64,000 bases of DNA, from the NCBI RefSeq assembly GCF_021462225.1, contig NC_061812.1, positions 45,613,363 through 45,677,362 on the forward strand, read 5' to 3'. Within the stretch, counting starts at the first letter, position 1, and every line of letters begins with the position of its first letter. The translations under genes and the position numbers were made by a program. The notes beneath the pieces are model-generated. The model did no database searches. It was given only the letters and a program-made list of their open reading frames with translations, and was not told the origin of the DNA. This document shows positions 18,932-31,435 of this stretch, piece by piece. Origin of the DNA: Girardinichthys multiradiatus (lineage: Eukaryota; Chordata; Actinopteri; Cyprinodontiformes; Goodeidae).

Positions 18932-21513
18932 GGTTATTGGGCTCACTGAAGAAACTTCAGACACTCAGCTTCTGTGACATTTTTCTGAGTGAAGCCAACT
19001 AGGTCACGCATCAACTGAAAAAACAGCTAATTTATGTGCTAACTCGCCACCAAGTGGTCATGGGTGTTAATTGCAGTGTGTCAAAATGACAGCTGACCAT
19101 CAGATTTTTCTGTCACTGTTTAAAGAGAACGATCAAAAACAGAAAAATAGTTTTTAGCATCTTATATTAGAAAATATCACGATTAGCATTAATATCTGTA
19201 AACATTCGTCTTTGTGTGTATTAACTAGAATTGCAATGTAGATCCTTACCTTATCTATGAGTTCTAAAATGCTGCCAACATTCCAGATCCATCATATTCC
19301 ATACCAGACAGAGGTTGAAGAACTAAAAAATATAAAACAGAGCCACTTATATGTTCTAAATTCAGCTACCCTGGAGACCCAGAGCTGAAGTTACCTCTGG
19401 GTCAGTTCACTCTGTGGCAGACACCTCTTTTTCAATCCCCTAAGAATATGGTTACCATACAACCAAAACTGCAAAAGACCATAATGGTGAAGGAATGAAA
19501 GAGCCAGCACCTGACATCTCACACTGTTGTAGCAGCCTGAATAAACAACCAACATGCCTCCACAGAACATACAGTTTTCTTTCAAATATCTTCATACACC
19601 TATTGTCCTTCCTCTGTCTTCCCATCACTGATACTAAACATAGCTAACTTTGAGTCTTCTTCTGACAGTAACAACTTCACCACCAAATAATGTTGTGGTT
19701 ACCGTGACCAGGTAGTGCTTACGCATGATGTGGATTTTTAGGTTTTAACTGTTTTAACCAACTTATTCTTTGTGAAACTCTATTTTTCATAGCTTGAGTC
19801 ATTTTGGCTAAAAAATCTACCAATTAATCATCTATATTATCCTGCTGCACTTACGAACGTCACACCTTTACATGTGTTTTCATCTGTTTAAGACCTGAAA
19901 CATGTCAGGACTGTTGCATGTAAAGCCCTTAGTAATAACCTAAACTCTGTTCTGGTCTTTCTGCCTCACTTATAACTAAGGTTTTTTTTTCTATAAAATG
20001 CTGTGAAAATGTTGCACTGTCAAGTTGCACATAAGTTAGACTTAATTAATCAGTATGCAAGCGTAATGTTAATGGCTCTTTTTTCTTTATCGTGTCTGAG
20101 TTCACTCCCACATCAGTTTCGAACAGCAGGAGGGCACTGTTTCCTAGCTGTCGAGCTCTCATAGGCTACGTTCCCACTGCAGGTTTTAATGCTGAAATCC
20201 GATTTTTTTGTGTGATCATTCACATTATTTTGAAAATATTGCAGCTCCAAACTGACCCGCATGCACATAACAACATTAGGAGCATTATCAATCGCAGCAC
20301 AACAGTAAACAGGGAGAAATAGGTGTTATGGTTTAATGAGCTTTTCAATTAGGCTTGAATAAAGTTTTATCTCTTCTTAAAAACGTGTTGTGCTCCTCTG
20401 TAGCAACATGTAATCAGTAAAAACACTTTATGTTGAGTCTAAAATCCTTTCTGTTCTATTTTTTTTTTTTTTTTTTACCACAAATGCTAGTTGGAGCCTC
20501 TGAAAACATTTTCTGCTCCCAATGCTTATTCTTAATTTGAACAATGTAGCTTATTTTTGTTAGATTAAATTTCAGTTCATGACTTCCCCATCTGCTGTCT
20601 TGTACTCTGACTATCAGTACAAGAACAAAGAAAAACACATCTGTTAAAGTTTTAAATAATTCACTTTGAATAAAAAGATAAAAAAGTTTGTCACTAAAGT
20701 CTTTCAAAATCACCTAAACTGCAGTTGTATCAGCACATTCCTGAGAGGGAAGGTTTCAGTGTGGAGTTTGAGCAGTTTTCTCCAGAGGTTCCACTTTCAT
20801 TTCACATCCAAAAAACACCAGGTTATGTTTTTTTTAATTAATGTTCCAACTTGAGCCTGTAAACTCATTGTCTCTCTGATGGTCCTTCAAAGGATGTAGA
20901 CCGTGGTGAGGATTTACACCAGGGTTTCTCAAAGTCTGGACTCCAGTCTGGACAGAGCACCAAGTCTATTTGGACAGCTGCATCCCAGATTCTCAGGATC
21001 TGTGATTTCTTCAACCGGGAAAAGGCAAAGAGAATTGCAGAATTGGACTGTAGTGGTCTCTGCTGCTCTCTGGCTGTCTGAGTGATGTTGACCACTCAGC
21101 CTGGGATTGGACAGCCATCTGGCAGAAACATGCACAGCATGCTAGCTATAGTGCTTGTTGTTAATAATGAAATTAGAAACAAAGCAATAATTTATGAAGC
21201 TAAAACAATAATTGAAAACCACAGCAATAGGTGAATTATCAACAAGGCTTATCAAAACATTGACGAAAGCAAGCTAAGGTTAGCCTAGCACCCAGCAAAC
21301 ATCTTTCTATGTAAAGATCAGTGATCAGAAGAAGAGAAATGCTCAGTTAATGAAGAGTTTTTGTACCCGGATATGACAAGTCAGATATTCTTTTAGTGAT
21401 TTTAAAAATTAAAAAAGGTTTTCCTTAAATCAGGGGTAGAGAAGACTGCCTCTAAACTCCAGGATGCAAAAAGAAACAACTGCTGCCAAAAAAAGGCAAA
21501 ACACATTTTAAAC
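18932..21513. other. Intronic sequence; one possible repeat scrap
   Basis: No gene was recognised. Bases 20160-20280 ('taggctacgttcccactgca', 'aaatccgattttttt') resemble the end of a common non-autonomous hAT-like fish repeat, but no partner end was found. Poly-T at 20459-20476 and poly-A runs are otherwise unremarkable. Confidence 0.4.
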
Positions 21514-21521
21514 ATCATTAA

Positions 21522-22376
21522 CAGTGTTGGAAACATTACTTTAAAAAAGTAACTAGTTACAGTTACTAGTTACTTCTCCCAAAAAGTAACTAAGTTGGTA
21601 ACTCAGTTACAGCACTATCAAAGCAACTAGTTACTAGGCAAAGTAACTATTCATTACTTTTTAGAATCTAAAATGATGTTAAAAGTTGCTGACGAGAAAA
21701 ATCAACCCTTTCTGTTTGCACGGTGTTGGATGGTCGGAGCACGCGCTGGCTGCAGCTCCGACCATCGGGTTGTTAGCCAAGTGTTGTAGAAAGGTGAGAC
21801 GATTAGGGTAACCAGATTTTAAAAAAACAAATGCGGGACAACAAGGATGCTAATGAGGGACACATTACCAACACTGCAATGACGTCAGAAATGTTAAATT
21901 ATTTAAGATCTCACATTACATTCATCAATCTCTGCTTTGCCGGTTAGTGCACAACAATGAATCAGCACAAGTAAAAAAAAAAAAAACTTTACAAGCTTTT
22001 AAAGTTTAACACTGGTAATCTTGGCTACTGGTAGTTACCTGGTCTGTCTGGCAGTCATCCCTGGGTTTGAGTAAAAAAGGAGTCCATAGATCAGCAGGTG
22101 GATTTTCAGCTGTGCATTCTTGTGCGACTCCCTTTTACAGTGTTGCTTCACATCGTGCTCCCCTCCTTGTGAAATTAATAATAACTTTGGCTAACTTCAT
22201 AATAATCCCTTTTCTTTTCCATGGCTTATTGAGTTGTAGTAACGTGTCGCGTTACATTGTAAATATCATACAGCATTACGGAAATGAGAAAAGTAATTTG
22301 TTAGATTACACCTTTACTGAAAAAGTAACGCAGTTACTAACGCCGTTATTTTGTAATGCCGTTACTCCTAACACTA
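21522..22376. mobile_element. hAT-like non-autonomous element with 8-bp target duplication
   Basis: Left terminus 'cagtgttggaaac' and right terminus 'gttactcctaacact' are inverted. The last base is A instead of G. The element is flanked by perfect 8-bp copies of ATCATTAA (21514-21521 and 22377-22384), the hAT signature. The interior is rich in 'agttactagttac' palindromes at the left and 'aacgcagttactaacgccg' at the right. No transposase is encoded. Confidence 0.88.
21730..21765. repeat. Internal hairpin of the hAT-like element
   Basis: ATGGTCGGAGC and GCTCCGACCAT form perfect 11-bp arms around a 14-base GC-rich loop. It is probably part of the element's secondary structure. Confidence 0.75.
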
Positions 22377-22384
22377 ATCATTAA

Positions 22385-24869
22385 TGGTTAGAGAGCTAGA
22401 ACACAATCACAATGTAGTTGCAGACAATATACTATTAACTCTAAATTTACTTCTACAGATTTTTGTCATTTCTTATTACAGAAATAGATCATATTAACTG
22501 GCAAATAGACTATAGATGGGGCTTTACTGATAAGTTAAGGTGATCCTACCAATTTAGGTTAGGTTGTTAACTGTTTCCTTTCTTGGCTAAACAATCACTG
22601 TACTTCAGGAGTGAGCAATATTCCAATACTTGGTAGTGAGGGATTGGAACATGTCGACAATCTGCCAAAACAGAACAAATGAACGAAATAACGAAGCTAT
22701 TGGCAATGCAACACATTCTGTTCATTGTTATTCTATGCTAATCCACAGATTTGTCTGTTTCTAGTTTTTTATTTATCTGAGCTCTCGTATTAACCCTTTA
22801 AATTACAAAAGATGTTTTTGTTTGAACTTCAAGTCTTAAAGTGTTCAATATTTTAAATATGATCTGTGCTTGAAAAAAGTTGGCTAAATTGCACAGATTA
22901 AATTGACTTAAAAATCTCTTATAAAGTCTGAGTGTTCTTCACTGTGAAAAGGTATGCCAGCTTAGTGTCACAAAAAAGTTGTTGTAAGCAAATTTAATAA
23001 AATGGATTTGGTTTGACTGTGATGTGTGGTAAACTGTCTAGGGTGTACCCAGCCTCTCCCCCAAATACTGTCAGAAATAGGCTGCAGTCACTCCCTTTCC
23101 TGACCCTGCAAAAATCGGGTTTAGACGATGGATAGATATATTCGCTTTGATTTGACCAAATCAGGAAATGCTGACAGTCTTGAACCTTTGAACATGAAAT
23201 TGGACGAATCCCTGATTTTCACTTCCCTCCGTACTAGGCTCAAGCCCACCACTGGGTCTCTAAAAGGATTATATATGCAGAAAATGAATGAGTGGAAGCT
23301 ACTGTAGTTACTTCATAATGTGAGTGGCAACAGATTCAATAGATTTCAAGAGGTTTACAAAATGATTTGTTTACAACATTGGATCTATGCTTTTTATAAG
23401 TGCAAAGAGTAATGCCTAAAATGGTCTGACATGTTTCTGCTCAACATTTTAATTTTGTAGCATTTTTTACTAGTTTCTTAATAACTAGAATGCATAAATC
23501 AAAAGAAAATGTATTGTTTTGATTCGGTGAAGGTCAAATAATATTCTCATTAAACTTGGTCTTTGAATTGATAATGGAATCGTGATTCTGTCATTCTGTC
23601 AGATATAGGAGCTTTCATATTTTACCAGAAAGTACCTTTGATCAGTTATCCTGTGCTGCCTCCTAAATCAGTGATTTTGCTCTGGGTGTCTGGGGTTTTC
23701 CCCCTTTTGTTTCATTAAACAGCCATCAGTAATATCTCAGTCTTATTCCAAGTGACTAATGCCTCTAAAATGCATTATTGCTGTTCCTCAGATTGGATTT
23801 TTGTGTCCCTTTGGACCTGCACGTTAGACTAATCTTAAGTAATTCCACATTTTTTGATAGCAGATTCATTTCTCAGTATAATTTCTTATGTGACTAAATT
23901 GTATTGTTCTGCTTTTGGGAACTAGATGACTCATAGAGATGCTTCACAATGAAATATTTGTCTCTCTTTTGCAAAATTATATTCCTCAGTTAACGTTTGG
24001 TACTCTGCATGTTCCATGACATCGTCAAGGTTACGCTCAGAAATGTCTGGGATTCTGGCGTTACCCTCCACAACACAAACTTTTGATGGATGATGCTACT
24101 TTTTGCAATGGTTGTGCCTGTCCTCCTGAGACAAGGAAAAGTGATGGGCAGTGGGTGCTGCCGCTCAATATACACTGGCCCTGATTAGTATGTCTTATCG
24201 ATTCTGTATCAGTGATTATGTAAAAGATCTACACTCATATTTCATACTGATGAACAGGCTGTATATTTAATATCACTGTTTTATATGGGTGGCTGTGCTT
24301 TGAATGCCATGACGAGCCTTACTCAGTGTTCCACAAGTCTTTGCAGCTAAAGATGCCAAAAGGTCTTACTCTCAACAAAGAAAAAAGGTACAGAAATGGA
24401 TTCTGGCTTGACGCATCCTGTAGGAGGGAGTATATATTCAGTTACAGGTATTGCAGATATACAGTGTCTCATTAGCATTAGGCAAGTTCATTTTCAGCTA
24501 AACACAGAAGTGACAATTCCAGATGTAGCCAGACAGGTTTTTAAAGGGGGCAGACAGAAATACCTCATTTAGATGCAAATAATCCTTTAGATTCCTTTCA
24601 GCTGCTGTGGTAGTGTGGAGCGAATTTATTGACTTAGCTAATGAGGCATAAATAGCTAATCGGGTGTACTCTGGCTTTCACTTTTATCTGCAGTGCACTA
24701 TCAAGATATTACTTCTGAGAATGTGCAGTAAAGGAGTAAAGTTCCTACATAATATGGAAAAAAGTTGGGTTTGATTCCAGTACTTTGAAGACCTGGTGAA
24801 GAATGGAAAAATATGAATATGGAAAAAGATTTATTCCTAACCTTTATGCTTTTTGTTATTGTTTTTATG
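22385..24869. other. Intronic sequence; SINE-like scrap at 23035-23150
   Basis: 'agggtgtacccagcctctcc' followed by 'aggctgcagtcactccc' and 'gatggatagata' matches a dispersed fish repeat commonly found near SINE/LINE tails. Nothing else was recognised; the open frame at 23990-24175 has no known motif. Confidence 0.4.
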
Positions 24870-25035
24870 TAGTATCCTTGCTTCTGCTCTTCCTCCCTCC
24901 ATCCTTTATGTCCTTTGTTCCTTCCTTGCTTAAATACTTGTGTTCTTCCTTTCTTCCCTACTTGTTTTGTTCTTCCTTTCTTCCTTCCTCCCTTTTGTTT
25001 TTGCTTCCTTGTGTCCTTCCTTCCTTCCCACAATA
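24870..25035. repeat. Polypyrimidine (CTTC)n-like tract
   Basis: A long imperfect C/T-rich run on plus, 'ttccttcctccc' type. The apparent open frames in both strands here are low-complexity artefacts. Confidence 0.75.
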
Positions 25036-28000
25036 TAAATATTTGCCATAATTTCATATTGATCTTAAGTATTTCATATTTTGAAGTGAATGTAAAGGGC
25101 TGCATGTTTTCTTGAACATTGTGTAGGAATTGTAGATTTAGAAGTTTAATGAAAACTGAAAGAAAGCTCAGCAGACCATAATCCCAGAACATGTGTTATC
25201 TGTTAGGGCTCCTTTGGTGTGCATCACTTTGTCTTAAAGTCACTATTAACGAGAGGTCCTGGTCTGCAAGTCATACATGAGTACTCAGATGATAACAATA
25301 AATGGCTCTAATGGTATGTGCAATGAATAGCTTTTGTCAAAACACCAATGTTTTAATTATTAATGTTATGTTGGCAAAAAGCAGCAAAACAAAAAAAGAA
25401 AACAGAAATCCAGATGGCAGGTGGGACCTAATGCTGACTTTGCTCTGACTTTATGATTACAGGACTTGAGTGGCAGACGTGGAGCTTTTTCTCCAGCAGT
25501 GTTTGCCATTTAATTGGGAGAGCTAAAAACAAATTAACATCTGGCAGCTGAAGGTAAACAAAAGTCAAAATTAACGTTAAATTAGCAACAAAGAGGAAGC
25601 AAGGAGCAGTAGACAGTTTGATTGCACATGCTTTAATTTGTTGTTGATGAGTGGTTGAATCTTTTGGTCTATATAAAAGTGTTACATTTAACAGAGTCAG
25701 ATATGGAAAGTGAGTGGTTCGCTTGCAGCAAAATATGTTAACATGCAGTAAAACAAACTGTATCAAGATGCATAGTCAAATCTCTGAGTGGATCCAGGAG
25801 TTTGTAAAAGTCCCTGATCTTTATGGAAGTACAGAACCAGAATACCTGGAGAAGTCCTTTATTGTCACTTCTAAAACAGATTACCAACAGCCTTTTTGGA
25901 ATGCCTTCTCACATTTTGGTGACTATATAAGGAATGATAGAGCATATGTGGTTGAAATTAATTAAACTTCACCTTTGGACCAAGGAAGGTACTATTACTG
26001 GACGTTCCTTCTAATCTCGAACTGTGTTACATTAGTATGCAAAAGCTTTAACGAGACTTGTTATGATTTTGCAATACTTAAGTGCCATATTTCTTGTCAA
26101 ATTGAACTCTCTTTTGCAAGGTGCTATCTGCTCCTTCTGATTGTGTGGGTCTAACCTGTTATTTGGACTGTTATTTGTCAGATATTCAAATTATTTGATC
26201 ATCTTAAACATTTCAGTGTGAAAAAGAAATCTGAAATGGGACCAGAAATAAAGACAACTGTGCACTCACACTCACTGCCATACTCAATGGAATTGCTAAT
26301 CTGAACATTTTTGTAGAAAGCCAGAGCAATCTAAGAAAACCATTAGAGTCCTGTAGTTTTTCAAAACCTGGTCAGTATTTTACCCAAATGCAACTAAATA
26401 ATCTACACATTTAGATGGGAATTCAGATTATTATTTACCGGGAAGGCCAAGCTAAAAGTGAAGCAGTTACAAAGTTGTGTTTCCTTTTTAAACAGACCCA
26501 CAGAAATGCTGCATCAACTTTAAAGCTGATTGGATGATTGTGTTGTCCACCCCTTTTATTTTAGGGAACAGATCTGTGAAATATCCCAAAGACCTAAAAT
26601 ACCAATGGACCTCACAATGAGTCTAGAACTAATCTAATGTGTGCACACACCTGCACACGTTATGTGTATTACACCACCGGCACTTGAAGACAGGGTGCAT
26701 CCGTATGGAGCAGCAAGTTGTGGTGAATCTGACGGTCACGGTTGGGCAGGCCTGTTGGAGTATGATTAGTGGCTCTGGCATTTGGGAAGCTCATATGTCA
26801 GGGATGCAATGATCAGCCTAATCTGGATCATTGTTTGTAATGCCAGCCTAGGTTTGATATAATTGATGCTAATGGACCTGGATGGGACATCGCTTTTACT
26901 TATTCTGAGGCAATTCTTCATTGTTAGCTGCTTTCCTTCAGAGAATCACAAGGAAGCTTTTATGCAGAAACCATCAGGACCATTCTGTATTTCTTTAAAG
27001 GACTTGTATTCTCCTCTGTCCCTTTATGTTACAATTTTAAATGCAATGTTACTTAAGATGCCCCCCTACAGGCAAGCTTTTTGCTTTTTATGCTTTCTTT
27101 TCAACATTTACACAGCTGTGTGAACTTTGAAAGGCATGCCTTTGGTCGAGTCCGCCCATCCACCATGGCGGACCACGAAAGGCATCAAGCGTATTGTAAA
27201 TTACACTCTTTGCTGCTCTCTCCAAGCCCACTTCCACAACAATGCTTCTTTTGCTCTTTTTTGGCAGCGTAGAGTGCATGGTTAGAGGTGGAAGATGAGG
27301 CAATGATGGCGGGAGTCATTGGACTTTGCCAACAATTGCAGCATGCTTTCAGTCCAGGCAAGGCCACGCCTGCTGCAGTGGACAGGGACAATGAGTGACT
27401 AGTGAGCTAGACATCCCCACTTCATAAACCACAATGGCTTTGATCTCAGCCAAAAATAAAGCCAAAAAAAAATAAATCACTTTTTTGGAGGGAGGGGGGG
27501 GTGATTGATTTAGAACCTTAGATGTCTCTTGCTTTTGTTGACTTTGTTCTGTAAGTTCATATTTTGGTAAGGCCCGGGGGCTTTTATCAAACCTTCTATC
27601 ATCCCCTTAGATGAAAGTAAGTGGTGGGGTTAGTACCCCTAAAAAAAGAAAGAGAAGAAAGAAACCCGTTTTTGAGAAGCTTTATAGCCTGTCCTAAAAA
27701 GGAGTGTTTTGTCCTTGAATTCTAACCCTCTTTGATTAGAAAACACTTTCCTTGTCACTTTACTGTACTGCCATGAGCAGAAAATGGACTAATGTACAGC
27801 CAAGATAATTAAAAAAAGCAGAGCAGATAAATTGGTGACAAGCTTGCATGGAAGATCTCTGATCAGCAATGCCAGGCAGAGATAAAGCCCACTGACAAGA
27901 GGGAAGTCAGTTAGCCTTGCAACAACATTAATCACTTTTGAGTGACAGTTAGGAGATAAGGACAAGCATTATTTAAACAAAAACTAACCACAGGAAATGA

Positions 28001-28969
28001 AAATAAGCCACTTCATCACTGGCCAGACTGTGCGCGTCTCAACGCCTCATAAGGTCGGTCGTCTGCTTTCCATCTTTTCCTTTAGGTGCTCTCACCCTGA
28101 CACTGTTTGGCAACTGCTTTTCACAGTCCAGTAAATATAATTAAGAGCAACGGCAATTTGCTGTGTAAATATGAGTGTCGACAGAGAGTTTGTCATCCCA
28201 CGTGCGGACTGCACCTAGATCCTGGATGCTCAATTACCGTCTGAGGGGATGACACGTTCTCCTCCAGAGAGAAGCGGGGACGAACACATATATTAATCAG
28301 ATGAGTGGATTAACATGCAAGAGCGAAAACAGATTCAGGAACAGGGTTTTGCTTTCTTTTTATTCCAATCCATGCTGCCTTTTGAGTTTTTTTGTTATTG
28401 TGTCTTAATGAAAATGTTGTAAAAGGAGACCTTTACCAGTTACGCGACAAATGCAGGAGATATGCTTGAGACTAACCTCACTAATTGTTTGGAACTGATG
28501 CCTTTGATGGTTCATCATATAATACAAGAAGCGAAATTACTAGCATTATCATTAAGAGATTTAATGGCTCTTTAAAATGCACTTACAGCATTAATAAGGT
28601 ATTCAAGCCTGCACAAGTTTCCTAGTCAAGGACTGCTATGTCAAAGAGGTAAAGTAATAAAAAGAGGGAATATGAAAAAAGTAAGTCAGCACTGACTTTT
28701 TGTGCTGTTTTTTTTGTTTTCTTTTTTTTAATCAAATCTTTGAGCATGTCAACTGTATGTTGCAAACACAGTCGTGGTCATGGATAACCGAAAAGCCAAA
28801 TAGGAAAAAATAATGAAATACATATGAGAACAAATAAATAGACTTGAAGTTAAGATTTTGGTTTAAGGTAATCTAGTCATTATGACTTACAGTAAAAATA
28901 CTAAACAAAAACGACTTTAAATACAGAATGTACTGTATGTACTTTTTTGCATGAAGGCAATCAGCCTGT
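25036..28969. other. Intronic sequence, no gene seen
   Basis: Scattered short frames without motifs. Contains a G-run (27485-27500) and AT-rich spacer. I recognise no element. Confidence 0.45.
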
Positions 28970-29170
28970 GGCTCTGCTAAGGTGTTCAGGAAGCTCGCTT
29001 TGTTGCTTGAGCACCTTTTTCTACCAAACATTTTCCTTCCACTAAACCTTCCTTTAAATAAAGCAGTGTGTGAACAGCCAGCTGCTTTAACAATGCTCTT
29101 TCCCTTCTTGTGGAGGATGTCAATGACTGTTTGCTGGACAACTGTCAACTCAGCAGTGTTCCCTATATTT
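28970..29170 (-). pseudogene. Tc1-like transposase N-terminal fragment
   Basis: The minus strand reads 'LTVVQQTVIDILHKKGKS', 'KAAGCSHTALFKGRF' and 'SGRKMFGRKRCSSNK'. This is the paired-like HTH and the 'GRKRCSSN' linker of a Tc1 transposase, close to the N-terminus of the intact protein at 40387. No catalytic part or termini were recognised nearby; it is a decayed fragment. Confidence 0.75.
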
Positions 29171-30279
29171 ATGTAGCCTGCAACATTGAAATTTAGAATT
29201 TAAAAACATTCTTTACTGGTATTTTTACCTATATCATATCAACAAACCTATATTATATCTATGTTTTACATTATAAATTGAATTTGTGAATAATTCACCT
29301 GTAAATAACAGAACAAACCTTTGTTAAAAGTGGTGCCATCCTCACCTGCTCTGCTTCATTTAAAGCTGTGGTTGCAAAATTTTTAAGTCCAGTGTTTTGC
29401 AAATTGGGGGCCAGATACCCTAGATAGGGGTACTGAGGCAGTGCAGTGGGCAGCGCGTGACCAGGATAAGAGGCCGTTAAGTTGAATAAACATGCTCCAG
29501 AGAGCTTTCAGACCTCCACTGCTGTCAGGTTTCAGGATATAGACAGCAACATGAAATAAGAGGCACAGTGGAAACATTACTGACGGATAAAAACGAAGGG
29601 GGAAAAAAAACAGTCAGTGCATGTTAAGCACAAACACATCAGTCAAAAATGCAGTCAAGTGTTGACATCACTGAAAGGCTTCCTGTCGTTTTCCTGTTGG
29701 AGCCACATTTATTTTTAGTTGAATAAGATTTAATCAGAATTGTTAGTCTCTGTACAAAAAGTAAAGCATTTGGGTTTACAGAAACACCTCCTCCCTTTCA
29801 CATTAACACCATCATGCTGCTGCTGTTGTTGCCGCTGCTGTTACTGCTGCTATTGCACCGTGACTATTTCCACTGCAGTCAGTGAACAACCTAAACACAG
29901 AACCCACCAGATACGATCACCTCCCACTAGCAAAATAAAATATGCTCTCTGCTAACTTTAGAACACAGATCCAGTCTGACATTTACTTCTACTCATCATG
30001 TACACCAAAATTATTTCAGGCTTTCATTGACATGTTTGAACTGTTCTGTGTTCAGGGTGAAATGACTATCCTGCAACACATCTTCAGTGATTTTTAAAAC
30101 CAAGAAGTTGGTGCAAAGGTTTAAAATTATTGCTAAAATATATACACACATCCTCATTAATAATGAATGAATTAATCCTACCAATTCAGAAATGGTAGGA
30201 TTGATTTAAAGTAGCTGGTTCCATGGCATTTCTTAAGTCATTACTTTTCCAAAAGCTGAATGTTAGCCTTCTGTATCCT
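29171..30279. other. Intronic sequence with CTG-rich patch and a short hairpin
   Basis: 29813-29858 is an imperfect (CTG)n stretch. 30174-30183 and 30193-30202 are perfect 10-bp inverted arms (AATCCTACCA / TGGTAGGATT) around 9 bases. No gene. Confidence 0.5.
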
Positions 30280-30740
30280 GTTTAGGATCATTGTCCAGTT
30301 GAAACACAGAGGTTTCAATCCTCCAGCTGCTGATTGTAGATAAAAATTAAAGGGGAAAGTTGACTGGCCGTGAAACAGACCCTGAGCATTATGCTACCGC
30401 CACAATGCCTGACATTTAGTACAATGTTGAACCTCCAAATGTGCTTCTTGGGTGCAAGGTGAGGCTTTCCAGAACTGAGAACAATGTACCAAGTCTCAAG
30501 CACAGTGGTTGTAAAATCATGCTCAGGGGCTGTTCGGCTACTAGTGATACTGGTGCCTTGCACAACGCAGGTATGACACGCACAAATGGGGCTACCTCCA
30601 CAGTGAAAATTAAAGTTGTATGTAGTATGATCATTCCACAATGAAAAAGAACAATTCAAATAAATCCCCTCCCCAAAGAAAATATTGCATTCTTGGCCAT
30701 GATGAGTGTGTATGTAAACCTCTGACCTGAACTGCACATA
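30280..30740. mobile_element. Two facing, decayed Tc1-like fragments
   Basis: 'ctgagcattatgctaccgcc' (30381-30400) is the antisense of the transposase 'GGGSIMLWG'-type motif. Bases 30500-30560 encode on plus 'KHSGCKIMLRGCSATSDTG', the same motif in the other direction. The right end 'gtgtgtatgtaaacctctga' (about 30706) is like the terminal repeat of Sleeping Beauty-type fish Tc1 elements. Two relics of opposite orientation therefore abut here. Confidence 0.6.
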
Positions 30741-31435
30741 TTGTTATAGAGGTAAAAATGCACCACCCTGTCTGAATGAGTTTCAAGCCATAACATATTG
30801 AGGTATTTTACCTCTATGAGTCAGACATATTTATTAGACTCTAAAGATGTCAATCTGGCATTAATCTTTAGAAAAATAAAAAAATCTCCCCTTTAATGGG
30901 ATTTAAAAAACTGTTAGTTAAGCAGCGCATGAGGCTTAAGAGCAGATTTATGCTTAAAGAAATAATTCAAGACTGCCTGGTAATGAACTTTTCCTGTGGC
31001 CAATATGACATATATTATTTGACCTCAGTCCTCTTCATAAATCAGCGAGCCCAATAATTTTACATTTAGATCACTTGGTGCTGAACTAATCAGTAATCTC
31101 ATTTGAAAGTGGATTGCTGGCAGTTTTGGCAACGTGCGAGGTTGCAAGGAGAGCAGCCGTGTCCCTACCGCCACTTGCACCGACTTGACAATACACGCAG
31201 CATATTGCAGAGCAAGGTTAATTAAGGTTAATGAATCCAATTTGGCGAATATGTATGGATAAATTTCAGACACTGTGTCACCTGTCTTTGTAGATTAATT
31301 AACAGGCTGTCTTCAGTTTCTTAGTTAAAAATAACATTTGGATCATAGTAAATGTGCTGTAGTAAAATGCATTATATTTAGGTTAAAAGACAGGAGCTAA
31401 AAATGACCAAAATATGTTGTTGCAACATTTATACT
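30741..31435. other. Intronic sequence, no gene seen
   Basis: AT-rich; no motif recognised. Confidence 0.5.

Noticed and set aside
24701..25192. 163-codon minus frame rich in Lys/Gly/Arg
   Set aside because: Most of it is the complement of the CTTC tract; low complexity, no domain.
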